Below, one piece after another: positions 6,252 through 12,171 of a stretch of DNA of 64,000 nucleotides. Made by a program: the position numbers and the translations under genes. The stretch is from Anaerococcus obesiensis ph10 (GTDB lineage Bacteria > Bacillota > Clostridia > Tissierellales > Peptoniphilaceae). The stretch's first letter is position 1; every line of letters begins with the position of its first letter. Where the stretch lies: contig NZ_HE978532.1 of the NCBI RefSeq assembly GCF_000311745.1, forward strand, positions 62,001 to 126,000. Reading direction: 5' to 3'. The notes beneath the pieces were generated by a model. The model saw only the letters and a list, made by a program, of their open reading frames with translations, was not told the DNA's origin and made no database searches.

Positions 6252-6644
6252 TTATAATTCTTTTATATTTTTTACATACATTTCTATAGTTTTATCAATT
6301 AATTTCTTTAAATTTTCCTGATTGCTCTCCAACATATAATCAAAATTAATTCCATGTATGCCTTTACTTTGTGGATTAAATTCAGTACTAAGGATTCCGT
6401 CTTTATTCCTACGACACGTTGAAATACACATATAATTATTTAAAACTTTTTCAGTCTTGCCATTTTTAAACCACAATTCAGGAATTGTATTTTTTCCATA
6501 AACTTCACAAAAATATACTTCAACAATAAATTCCTTATCATCTCTTACTGGTTCGATGTATATATGGAATCTTCTACCAGCAAATCCCTTTATTTTAATT
6601 ATTTTTTTATTATCTAAACCATCTATCCAATTTTTATATTCCAT
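6252..6644 (-). CDS. Phage protein (130 aa), unknown function
   Basis: A 130-residue protein rich in beta strands (Lys-Ile-Ile-Lys-Ile-Lys-Gly, Phe-His-Ile-Tyr-Ile-Glu-Pro-Val, Phe-Ile-Val-Glu-Val-Tyr-Phe) with a C-terminal helix (residues about 105-130). ATG 6644 is preferred over the GTG at 6650 because of its spacing from AAAGG. No catalytic signature is evident. Confidence 0.55.
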   Translation of the reverse strand: MEYKNWIDGLDNKKIIKIKGFAGRRFHIYIEPVRDDKEFIVEVYFCEVYGKNTIPELWFKNGKTEKVLNNYMCISTCRRNKDGILSTEFNPQSKGIHGINFDYMLESNQENLKKLIDKTIEMYVKNIKEL

Positions 6645-6690
6645 TTTCACAACCTTTAATTAAAACTACATCAAAATCTCAAGAATAGCC

Positions 6691-6780
6691 GAGAAATCTC
6701 TTGCCATTTTTAAAACTATGCCAAAGATTAACCCATTTCGACTAAGTGAGTGAAACGAACGCACGGAGAAATATCTTGCC
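6691..6780. repeat. 15-bp direct repeat in an untranslated region
   Basis: GAGAAATCTCTTGCC at 6691-6705 recurs as GAGAAATATCTTGCC at 6766-6780 (one mismatch), 75 bases apart, and both are followed by A/T-rich tracts. Between them is a locally GC-richer stretch (AGTGAGTGAAACGAACGCA). This 200-base gap in a dense operon has no convincing gene and is probably regulatory or origin-related. Confidence 0.5.
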
Positions 6781-6789
6781 TTTCCAAAA

Positions 6790-6857
6790 AATAAAAACGT
6801 AGTATAATAACCCTATAAATATATTTCTAAAAAGCCGATTGCCGTCGGCTTGTTTTT
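6790..6857 (+). terminator. Hairpin terminator with a possible + strand promoter
   Basis: AAGCCGA-TTGCCG-TCGGCTT (6832-6851) is followed by GTTTTTA on the + strand and by CTTTTTA on the - strand, so it could stop transcripts in either direction. About 35 bases upstream on the + strand lie TTTCCA and a consensus TATAAT with a 16-base spacer. The pair could make another short terminated RNA of about 45 bases, antisense to the phage early mRNA. Only the hairpin is well supported. Confidence 0.5.
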
Positions 6858-7107
6858 ATGCCAAAAACGCAGTCAAAGATGTAATAAACATCAGCACTAT
6901 TCCTACAACCCTAACAACTTCATTAGGACCTGCAAGTGCTAAAGTCATACACAAGCCAACAAGAAAAATACCTAAAACCTTATCTCTTATTCTTTCCTTT
7001 TCTGGTTTAGCACTAAGCTTAATACAAACATCATCAACCTTTCTGCCATCTAGCATTTCAAAGACTTGACTTCTTTTTCTAACTTTTCTATTTTTTTTAT
7101 TTTCCAT
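6856..7107 (-). CDS. Small two-helix membrane protein (83 aa)
   Basis: An N-terminal basic cytoplasmic segment of about 40 residues (MENKKNRKVRKRSQ) is followed by two transmembrane helices (Val-Leu-Gly-Ile-Phe-Leu-Val-Gly-Leu and Val-Gly-Ile-Val-Leu-Met-Phe-Ile) separated by a short loop. It is the second gene of the leftward operon after the excisionase-like gene. Function unknown; membrane proteins here often affect superinfection. Confidence 0.65.
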   Translation of the reverse strand: MENKKNRKVRKRSQVFEMLDGRKVDDVCIKLSAKPEKERIRDKVLGIFLVGLCMTLALAGPNEVVRVVGIVLMFITSLTAFLA

Positions 7108-7116
7108 AATTTCCTC

Positions 7117-7302
7117 CTACAAATTATTTAAAAACTCTCTAATATCACAAGCCCTATATAGCTTTGATTTTTCAGACAACTTAACAACCTTTAAACCTTG
7201 TTTTTCCCACTCTCCAAAAGTCTTTCCATCTTTGAATTGAAAATATTCCTTCATATCGGAAAGTGTCATATATTCTTTTAAAACAGTAAGCCTTTCCTCC
7301 AT
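7117..7302 (-). CDS. Excisionase-like helix-turn-helix protein (61 aa)
   Basis: A 61-residue protein with the layout of small MerR/Xis-type DNA-binding domains: YMTLSDMKEYFQ as first helix-turn, then a Phe-Gly-Glu-Trp-Glu-Lys recognition helix, a short beta wing (Gly-Leu-Lys-Val-Val-Lys-Leu) and the Tyr-Arg-Ala-Cys-Asp-Ile-Arg-Glu-Phe-Leu end typical of excisionases. First gene of the long leftward operon, starting after GAGG. Probably directs excision together with the integrase, or acts as an early regulator. Confidence 0.65.
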   Translation of the reverse strand: MEERLTVLKEYMTLSDMKEYFQFKDGKTFGEWEKQGLKVVKLSEKSKLYRACDIREFLNNL

Positions 7303-7395
7303 AAATCCTCATTCTCCCTCCATCTTCTTTCATAATTATTTAAAACCTATCGATAACTCCAATCTGCTATAATAAAACCAGAGAGGAGGTACAAA

Positions 7396-7899
7396 ATGTT
7401 AGAAATAATACAATCGCTAACTGCTATAATTGCTGTTATAATTTCAGTCTGTACATTAAAACAAAATTCAAAACAAATTGAAGAAAGTACAAGACCGTAT
7501 ATAACCGTCTATCTAAAAACTATAAATTTAGGTACTCCATATAAGATGTTAATTATCAAAAATTTTGGAAAAAGTGCTGGAAAGATTAACGCTTTTAAAT
7601 GTGATTATAATCTAAGCAAAATATCTTACTTAGACGATTTAACACCTTTTAATTCAATACAAGAAAGCACCTTAGCACCAAACCAGTCATATAAATCTTT
7701 AATAAATCCACCTGAAGAAAATTTAATATTAAACTTTCAAATATCTTATACATCTACATCTAACAAAAAATATTCTGAAAATATTAGCGTAAAAGTAGAT
7801 GCCAATAAAGATAATGCATACAACAGATACAACGGAAAAAATAAAGATATAAATGCTCTAATATGTTCAATACAACAATTAGTAGAAGAAACCCTATAA
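7396..7899 (+). CDS. Membrane-anchored accessory protein (167 aa), unknown function
   Basis: One N-terminal transmembrane helix (residues about 5-22, Gln-Ser-Leu-Thr-Ala-Ile-Ile-Ala-Val-Ile) is followed by a 145-residue mainly beta domain. The helix has no cleavage site and ends at a Lys-Gln-Asn-Ser-Lys-Gln coil, so the domain is most likely cytoplasmic. The gene is transcribed against its neighbours from its own promoter: TATAAT at 7368-7373 and GGAGG before the ATG. Placement as a single rightward gene between the early operon and the Cro operon is typical of accessory cargo expressed from the prophage. Confidence 0.65.
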   Translation: MLEIIQSLTAIIAVIISVCTLKQNSKQIEESTRPYITVYLKTINLGTPYKMLIIKNFGKSAGKINAFKCDYNLSKISYLDDLTPFNSIQESTLAPNQSYKSLINPPEENLILNFQISYTSTSNKKYSENISVKVDANKDNAYNRYNGKNKDINALICSIQQLVEETL

Positions 7900-8079
7900 A
7901 TTATTAAAGTTTCTAAATTTTAACCTTTCCAAAACTTCCTCAAGACAATACTCATAACTTGCATAATAATGTTTGTCTTCAGGAAGTTCTTTTAATACAT
8001 CAAAAATTTTGTTAATACAATTTTCATAATCTTTTTTCTCTAACCTTTTATGATCTCCAGAATAAATATAATCTCCCAT
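7894..8079 (-). CDS. Small acidic protein (61 aa) downstream of the Cro-like gene
   Basis: A 61-residue helical protein (Asp-Tyr-Glu-Asn-Cys-Ile-Asn-Lys-Ile-Phe-Asp-Val-Leu-Lys-Glu-Leu) probably co-transcribed with the Cro-like gene, starting after GGGGGAATG-type purines. Its end overlaps the convergent 167-aa gene by six bases. Function unknown; it could be an antirepressor or a partner of the Cro-like protein. Confidence 0.55.
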   Translation of the reverse strand: MGDYIYSGDHKRLEKKDYENCINKIFDVLKELPEDKHYYASYEYCLEEVLERLKFRNFNNL

Positions 8080-8177
8080 TCCCCCTCCTTTCTTTTTCTT
8101 TGTTTTTTTTAATCCACCAAAATAAATCTCTATGATTTTATTTATTAAATTTTTTAAAAATATTTTATCCTTACGCT

Positions 8178-8390
8178 TTAACCGTGATTAGATGTCAAAA
8201 AAATAATAGCATCATAGTTAACACCATATAAATTTTCTATTGAATGAATTTGTTTTGCATTAGGATATGATTTTCCATTTTCCCACCTACTTATTGTATC
8301 TTTAGTAACTCCGAGCTTTTCTCCAGCTTCTTCTTGTGTTAAATTCTCATTTATTCGTAGTGCTTTAAGTGTAAACTTTTTATCTTTCAT
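8178..8390 (-). CDS. Cro-like XRE-family repressor (70 aa)
   Basis: A single XRE helix-turn-helix domain: LKALRINENLTQEEAGEKLG, then VTKDTISRWENGKSYP as recognition helix, and an Ile-Glu-Asn-Leu-Tyr-Gly-Val-Asn-Tyr-Asp closing helix. It is divergent from the CI-like gene and has its own consensus promoter containing an operator, so it is the likely lytic-side switch protein. The stop region contains a further operator-like sequence (ACGCTTTAACCGTGAT at about 8173-8188). Confidence 0.85.
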   Translation of the reverse strand: MKDKKFTLKALRINENLTQEEAGEKLGVTKDTISRWENGKSYPNAKQIHSIENLYGVNYDAIIFLTSNHG

Positions 8391-8419
8391 AATTTTTCTC
8401 TCCTTTCTTTATTATCTAC

Positions 8420-8448
8420 ACTATATCACGCTTTAATCGTGATGTCAA
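8420..8448 (-). promoter_or_regulatory. Promoter of the Cro-like gene with embedded operator
   Basis: On the - strand TTGACA (8448-8443), a 17-base spacer and TATAGT (8425-8420) form a near-perfect promoter. The whole spacer is occupied by the palindrome ATCACG-N7-CGTGAT (8425-8443), so a bound repressor would block RNA polymerase completely. Related half-sites occur at 8480-8492 and 8518-8535. Confidence 0.85.
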
Positions 8449-8508
8449 ATTTTTTTATAACTTTTATTTATTTTTTACATTTAAAGCGTAATTTTTAAAG
8501 ATTTATTC

Positions 8509-8538
8509 TTGACTTTTTTACGATTAAAGTGTTATACT
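8509..8538 (+). promoter_or_regulatory. Promoter of the CI-like repressor with operator-like site
   Basis: TTGACT (8509-8514), an 18-base spacer and TATACT (8533-8538) drive the repressor gene. The spacer holds TTACGATTAAAGTGTTAT, a degenerate form of the 19-bp operator in the Cro promoter, so the repressor probably autoregulates with lower affinity here. This is the classical two-promoter lysogeny switch. Confidence 0.75.
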
Positions 8539-8562
8539 CATTTTAAGAAAGGAAAAAATAAT

Positions 8563-9207
8563 ATGAGTGATTTAGGTAATAAAAAAATTTTTTCAAGAAA
8601 TCTTAGAAATTATATGGACAATAAAAATATAAATACTATGGATTTATCAAAAATTTTGAACATAGCGTATTCAACAGTTTCAGATTGGGTAAAGGGAAAT
8701 TCTTATCCTAGGATTGATAAAATAGAAATGTTGGCAAATTATTTCAATATAGAAAAATCAGACCTTATAGAAGACAAAACCGACCTAACAAATATACCAG
8801 GAGTAATACCAGTAAAAAAAATAATAAAAATTCCTATACTAGGTCACATCCAATGTGGTAAACCAGTAATGTCCGTAGAAAACTACGAGGGATATTTCCC
8901 AGCAGATCCAGAAATAATAAACTCCGACTTCTGCCTCTATGCAGACGGCGATTCGATGGTAGATGCGGGTATTCATGAAGGCGATTTAGTATTTTTTAAA
9001 CAAACCCCACAAGTAGAAAATGGAACAATAGCTGCTGTTTTTGTTGATGATACAACTACCTTAAAGAGATTCTACAGAAAAGAAAACCAAATAATACTTC
9101 AACCAGAAAATAAATCCTATTCCCCTATAATAATAGATTTAGATGAATCTACTAATATTAGAATACTTGGAGAAATGGTTGGAATGTATGTTAAGGGTAG
9201 TAAATAA
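8563..9207 (+). CDS. CI-like phage repressor (XRE domain plus S24 peptidase)
   Basis: Maintains lysogeny by binding the palindromic operators at 8420-8538. Residues about 8-70 form an XRE helix-turn-helix (NLRNYMDNKNINTMDLSKIL, then YSTVSDWVKGNSYP). Residues about 95-214 form a LexA-like S24 peptidase domain: PILGHIQCGKP with the autocleavage-type Cys-Gly, GDSMVDAGIHEGDLVFF holding the Ser nucleophile, and TTLKRFYR holding the general-base Lys. It is therefore probably inactivated by RecA-stimulated self-cleavage after DNA damage. I chose ATG 8563 after AGAAAGGAAA; upstream in-frame codons fall inside the promoter. Confidence 0.92.
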   Translation: MSDLGNKKIFSRNLRNYMDNKNINTMDLSKILNIAYSTVSDWVKGNSYPRIDKIEMLANYFNIEKSDLIEDKTDLTNIPGVIPVKKIIKIPILGHIQCGKPVMSVENYEGYFPADPEIINSDFCLYADGDSMVDAGIHEGDLVFFKQTPQVENGTIAAVFVDDTTTLKRFYRKENQIILQPENKSYSPIIIDLDESTNIRILGEMVGMYVKGSK

Positions 9208-9231
9208 TCTAATAATTGTGGAGAAATAAAG

Positions 9232-9903
9232 ATGAAAAATATAAAAATTAAACACCTAATACTATATTTAATTGGAGGCTTTTTTGTAACAGCTATAATA
9301 AGTGGTATGAGTGAAAATTTAGGAGCAATATTGCTTTTACTATATTTAATATCTATACCTGTACTAATTTTTATATATGTTAAAAATAAACTTTCAGGAA
9401 ATGACAAAAACAAAGATAAAAAAACAAACCTAAATAATTTAAAAAATATACTAAATGATCTAAATAAAAATCAAAAAGTAAATAAAACTACTGAAAAACC
9501 TACTTATAAAAGCGATTATAATTATTTTGAGTTAGTTGGTATTTACTACTATACAGAAAATTTAGAAGATTTTTTAAAAGACCACGAAAATCCATATTGG
9601 AAAAAATTAGATAAAAGTAATTTGAATAGAGTCTATAAATATCATAGATTAAAAGACCAAATAATTAAAATAGAAAGAGAACCAACCAATAAATATGATA
9701 AAAACGCTGTTAGAGCTTCTATCCAAGGAAAAACAATTGGTTATATTGCACATGATGATAAAAAAAGATTTTTAAAACAAGCCAGATTACCATACTTTGT
9801 AAAAGCAGATATATCAGGAGGACCTTGTAAAGACCTTGACCCTTTTACAAATAAATATGGACCTACAGAAAATTATGGCTACCATATAAGATTTTATATT
9901 TAA
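9232..9903 (+). CDS. HIRAN-domain protein with two N-terminal membrane helices
   Basis: Residues about 8-50 form two transmembrane helices (Leu-Ile-Leu-Tyr-Leu-Ile-Gly-Gly-Phe-Phe and Ala-Ile-Leu-Leu-Leu-Leu-Tyr-Leu), then a Lys/Asn-rich linker. The last 130 residues contain a HIRAN-like domain: Glu-Leu-Val-Gly-Ile near 102, IKIEREPTNKYDKNAV near 160 and GKTIGYIAHDDKKRF near 180. HIRAN domains bind DNA 3' ends or stalled structures in helicases and occur alone in many mobile elements. The gene sits between repressor and integrase, a usual site for lysogenic-conversion genes. A membrane-tethered HIRAN could sense incoming DNA, but that is inference. Confidence 0.7.
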   Translation: MKNIKIKHLILYLIGGFFVTAIISGMSENLGAILLLLYLISIPVLIFIYVKNKLSGNDKNKDKKTNLNNLKNILNDLNKNQKVNKTTEKPTYKSDYNYFELVGIYYYTENLEDFLKDHENPYWKKLDKSNLNRVYKYHRLKDQIIKIEREPTNKYDKNAVRASIQGKTIGYIAHDDKKRFLKQARLPYFVKADISGGPCKDLDPFTNKYGPTENYGYHIRFYI

Positions 9904-9904
9904 A

Positions 9905-9973
9905 CAAAAAAAGACTCCCCCACCGACCAAAGTTAGGAAGTCTTTTAACGCAAAGTGCAGATTATCTCTGCAC
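9905..9973 (+). terminator. Terminator-like hairpin and a second inverted repeat before integrase
   Basis: Complementary arms AAAAAGACT and AGTCTTTT (9905-9947) enclose an imperfect inner stem and could terminate the HIRAN transcript. A second perfect repeat, GTGCAGA-TTATC-TCTGCAC (9955-9973), lies just upstream of a TATTATAC box (about 9978-9985). It may be an operator or attenuator for the integrase gene. Confidence 0.5.
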
Positions 9974-10000
9974 TCTTATTATACCAAAATAAGAGAAATT

Positions 10001-11062
10001 ATGAAAATAACAAAATACCAAAAACAGAATAAAAATTTTTACAAATTTCAAATACGATTAGGCGGAAAAGTAACAACAAGATCAGGATTTAAAACAAGAA
10101 ATGAAGCTATATTTGCATACACAAAATTATTAGAAGAATATGAAGAAGAACAAGAAGGAAACATATCCTATCAAAATGTATATAAACAATGGTTAGAAAT
10201 ATACAAAACAAAAGTAAAAGAAACAACCTACGAAGCCTGCACAAGCATATATGAAATTCATATTCTACCAGTATTTGGGCATACAAAAATACAAGAAATT
10301 ACAGTCCAAGATTGCCAAAATTTTGCCCTTTCATTAAAAAATTACGTAAAAGGAAAAGAATACTTTGGATATGCAAAAAGAATAATAGAATTTGCAATAA
10401 AAATGAACTACATAAAAGTAAATCCTTTTGACAATGTAATTTTACCAGAATTTAAAAAGGGTAAAAAGCAAATAAACTTTTTGACTGTAGAAGAAGTAAA
10501 CACACTTTTAGATTATTACAAAAATGACCAATATTGGTACACCTTATTTAGATTAATGATCTATACAGGTTTAAGAAGAGGCGAAACTTTAGCCCTAACA
10601 TGGGATGACATTGACTTTAAAAATAAAACTTTAACTGTAAATAAAACCCTTAGTATAGGTGCACACAAAAAAGTGGTTTTATCAACTCCTAAAACAGAAA
10701 GCTCAATAAGAACAATAGATCTAGATGATAAAACAATCATAGCACTCCAAAAACTAAAAATTCAATCAAAATATAAACTAATTTTCCCAAATAAAAAAGG
10801 AAAATTCTCAAGACTATCCAATATAGCCGACAAACTAAATCAAGCTATAAAAGAAACAAAAATCAAAAAAATAAGAGTCCATGACCTAAGACACACCCAC
10901 GCAAGCCTATTATTCGCAAGTGGAGCAAGTATAAAATATGTTCAAACAAGACTTGGTCATGCAGATGTAAAAACAACCTTAAACATATACACACACGTTA
11001 CAAAAGATTCAAAAGAAAAAGATTTATCCAATTTTGTAAAATACATGGAAAATATAGCATAG
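10001..11062 (+). CDS. int: Tyrosine recombinase/phage integrase
   Basis: Catalyses site-specific integration into and excision from the adjacent tRNA-Leu gene. The 353-residue protein has an N-terminal AP2-like arm-binding domain (residues about 1-50, FQIRLGGKVTTRSGFKTR), a core-binding SAM-like domain (55-150) and a catalytic domain with all key residues: Arg in TGLRRGE, Lys in the beta-hairpin after LSTPKT, HDLRHTHASLL with His and Arg, LGHAD, and the nucleophile Tyr in NIYTHV. It belongs to the Tn916/phage integrase group of Firmicutes. A strong terminator follows, then phased repeats and the tRNA target. Confidence 0.95.
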   Translation: MKITKYQKQNKNFYKFQIRLGGKVTTRSGFKTRNEAIFAYTKLLEEYEEEQEGNISYQNVYKQWLEIYKTKVKETTYEACTSIYEIHILPVFGHTKIQEITVQDCQNFALSLKNYVKGKEYFGYAKRIIEFAIKMNYIKVNPFDNVILPEFKKGKKQINFLTVEEVNTLLDYYKNDQYWYTLFRLMIYTGLRRGETLALTWDDIDFKNKTLTVNKTLSIGAHKKVVLSTPKTESSIRTIDLDDKTIIALQKLKIQSKYKLIFPNKKGKFSRLSNIADKLNQAIKETKIKKIRVHDLRHTHASLLFASGASIKYVQTRLGHADVKTTLNIYTHVTKDSKEKDLSNFVKYMENIA

Positions 11063-11064
11063 AA

Positions 11065-11094
11065 AAAAGGACAGATTCAACAACTGTCCTTTTT
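11065..11094 (+). terminator. Terminator of the integrase gene
   Basis: AAAAGGACAG-N9-CTGTCCTTTT followed by further T residues directly after the integrase stop codon: a standard intrinsic terminator. Confidence 0.85.
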
Positions 11095-11140
11095 ATATAT
11101 AAATCATAAGTAACTACAAAAAAACTACAAACACGTCTTT

Positions 11141-11228
11141 TTATATCCCTTTATATCCCTTTATATCCAATAAATTTAATAATTATAAAAGGACATCAGC
11201 TTATATCCGCCAATATCCTTTTATATCC
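11141..11228 (+). repeat. Helically phased TTATATCC repeats (candidate integrase arm sites)
   Basis: TTATATCC occurs at 11141, 11151 and 11161 with exact 10-bp spacing, again at 11201 and 11221, plus a partial ATATCC at 11213. They lie between the integrase gene and tRNA-Leu, where arm-type sites bound by the integrase N-terminal domain are expected. Repeats on one face of the helix fit cooperative binding. Confidence 0.65.
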
Positions 11229-11244
11229 TTGTATAATTTTTCTA

Positions 11245-11334
11245 TGGTGCAGGATAGAAGATTTGAACTTCCACGTCCTAAAATCGGACACAAGATCCTT
11301 AGTCTTGCGCGTCTGCCAATTCCGCCAATCCTGC
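11245..11334 (-). tRNA. tRNA-Leu (anticodon AAG)
   Basis: The reverse strand folds as a class II tRNA. The acceptor arm GCAGGAT pairs with ATCCTGC, followed by discriminator A and an encoded CCA. The anticodon stem CAAGA/TCTTG encloses loop CTAAGGA with anticodon AAG. A variable arm of serine/leucine type and a T arm with GTTCAAATC are present. The gene is intact. Its 3' end faces the integrase, which marks it as the attachment site. Confidence 0.92.
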
Positions 11335-11418
11335 AAGTACTTAAATATAATACCAAGTTCTAAATGTCTTGTCAAATATTTATATTTTTATTTTGGGTAT
11401 AAATTACTAGGAGGTTTT

Positions 11419-12171
11419 ATGAAAATTATTGCGCACAGGGGATTTTCTTCCCTTTATCCAGAAAATACTATGCTTGCTTTTAAAAAAGCTTATGAAATGG
11501 GAGTTTATGCTATTGAGCTTGATGTTCATTTATCAAAAAATAAGGAATTAATTATAATTCACGATGAAAAAATTGACAGAACAAGTGATGGTTCTGGTTT
11601 TATAAAAGATCATAGCTTAGAAGAATTACAAAAATATTCTTTTTCTTACGACAAGGATTTTGAAAATATAAAAATTTCTGATATTGATGAATATTTTTCT
11701 TATTTTAAAGACAAGGATATTATTACAAATATTGAAGTAAAAACAAATGTAATTGAATACAAAAATATTGAAAAGCTTTTGATGGGAAAAATTTATGCTT
11801 ATGGCTTGGTCGATAAAATTATTATTTCTTCTTTTAATTTAAATTCTTTAAAGAAAATTAGAGAAATTGACACTGAAATTCCCCTTGCCTATTTGACTAG
11901 CAAAAGAGTTGATAATATTAAAAATCTTTGCAAGGATTTAAATTTGCAATATTATCATCCAAAAAATACTGCCGTTAGTCAAAAAGAAATTATTGATTTA
12001 AAAAATATGGGAGTTTTGACTAATATTTGGTTTTCAAATAAGAAGGAAGATTATGAAAAATTAGAAATTTTAAATCCAAATGGAATTATTACAAATCATG
12101 TTGAAAAAATTTATAAAAAAAAATCTAGCAAAATGCTAGATTTTTTTTATGCTTTTTACATTTTCTTTTAG
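11419..12171 (+). CDS. Glycerophosphodiester phosphodiesterase (GDPD family)
   Basis: Hydrolyses glycerophosphodiesters to glycerol-3-phosphate and an alcohol. The 250-residue protein begins MKIIAHRGFSSLYPENT, with catalytic His and Arg, followed by ELDVHLSKN (metal-binding Glu and Asp) and IIHDEKIDRTSDGSG (second catalytic His). No signal peptide, so probably cytoplasmic. I chose ATG 11419 with AGGAGG in front; upstream codons run into the tRNA gene. The last residues (Lys-Lys-Ser-Ser-Lys-Met-Leu-Asp-Phe-Phe) are encoded by the terminator hairpin itself, and the gene overlaps the convergent dehydratase-activase gene by 36 bases. Confidence 0.9.
   Translation: MKIIAHRGFSSLYPENTMLAFKKAYEMGVYAIELDVHLSKNKELIIIHDEKIDRTSDGSGFIKDHSLEELQKYSFSYDKDFENIKISDIDEYFSYFKDKDIITNIEVKTNVIEYKNIEKLLMGKIYAYGLVDKIIISSFNLNSLKKIREIDTEIPLAYLTSKRVDNIKNLCKDLNLQYYHPKNTAVSQKEIIDLKNMGVLTNIWFSNKKEDYEKLEILNPNGIITNHVEKIYKKKSSKMLDFFYAFYIFF
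12119..12148. terminator. Bidirectional terminator inside two overlapping gene ends
   Basis: AAAATCTAGCA-N3-TGCTAGATTTT with T runs on both strands. The hairpin codes for the C-terminus of the phosphodiesterase on the + strand and contains the stop codon of the large - strand gene, so one palindrome ends both transcripts and both proteins. Confidence 0.8.

Larger units (their letters stand above)
1..11290. mobile_element. Partial prophage (integrase and early module) at tRNA-Leu
   Basis: The left 11 kb reads as one integrated element. It has a tyrosine integrase next to the 3' end of tRNA-Leu, a repressor/Cro switch with operators, an excisionase-like gene and a leftward operon of short overlapping genes including Rep, SSB, RecU and dUTPase. 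The partial ArpU-like gene at the left edge normally precedes phage terminase genes, so structural genes probably lie just outside the window. The right boundary is inferred to fall inside the 3' half of the tRNA gene. The second attachment repeat cannot be seen, so the exact core is unknown. An ICE or satellite cannot be excluded without the missing half. Confidence 0.85.

Noticed and set aside
9117-9413. 98-codon leftward open frame opposite the repressor and HIRAN genes
   Set aside because: It overlaps two well-supported genes and lacks a promoter or ribosome site.
11141-11228. Regular short repeats resembling a CRISPR array
   Set aside because: Repeat unit is only 8 bp, spacers are 2-32 bp and there are no cas genes; the position by int and tRNA fits integrase arm sites.
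11263-11418. N-terminal extension of the phosphodiesterase frame
   Set aside because: It runs through the tRNA-Leu gene; the ATG at 11419 has a perfect AGGAGG and begins with the family motif.
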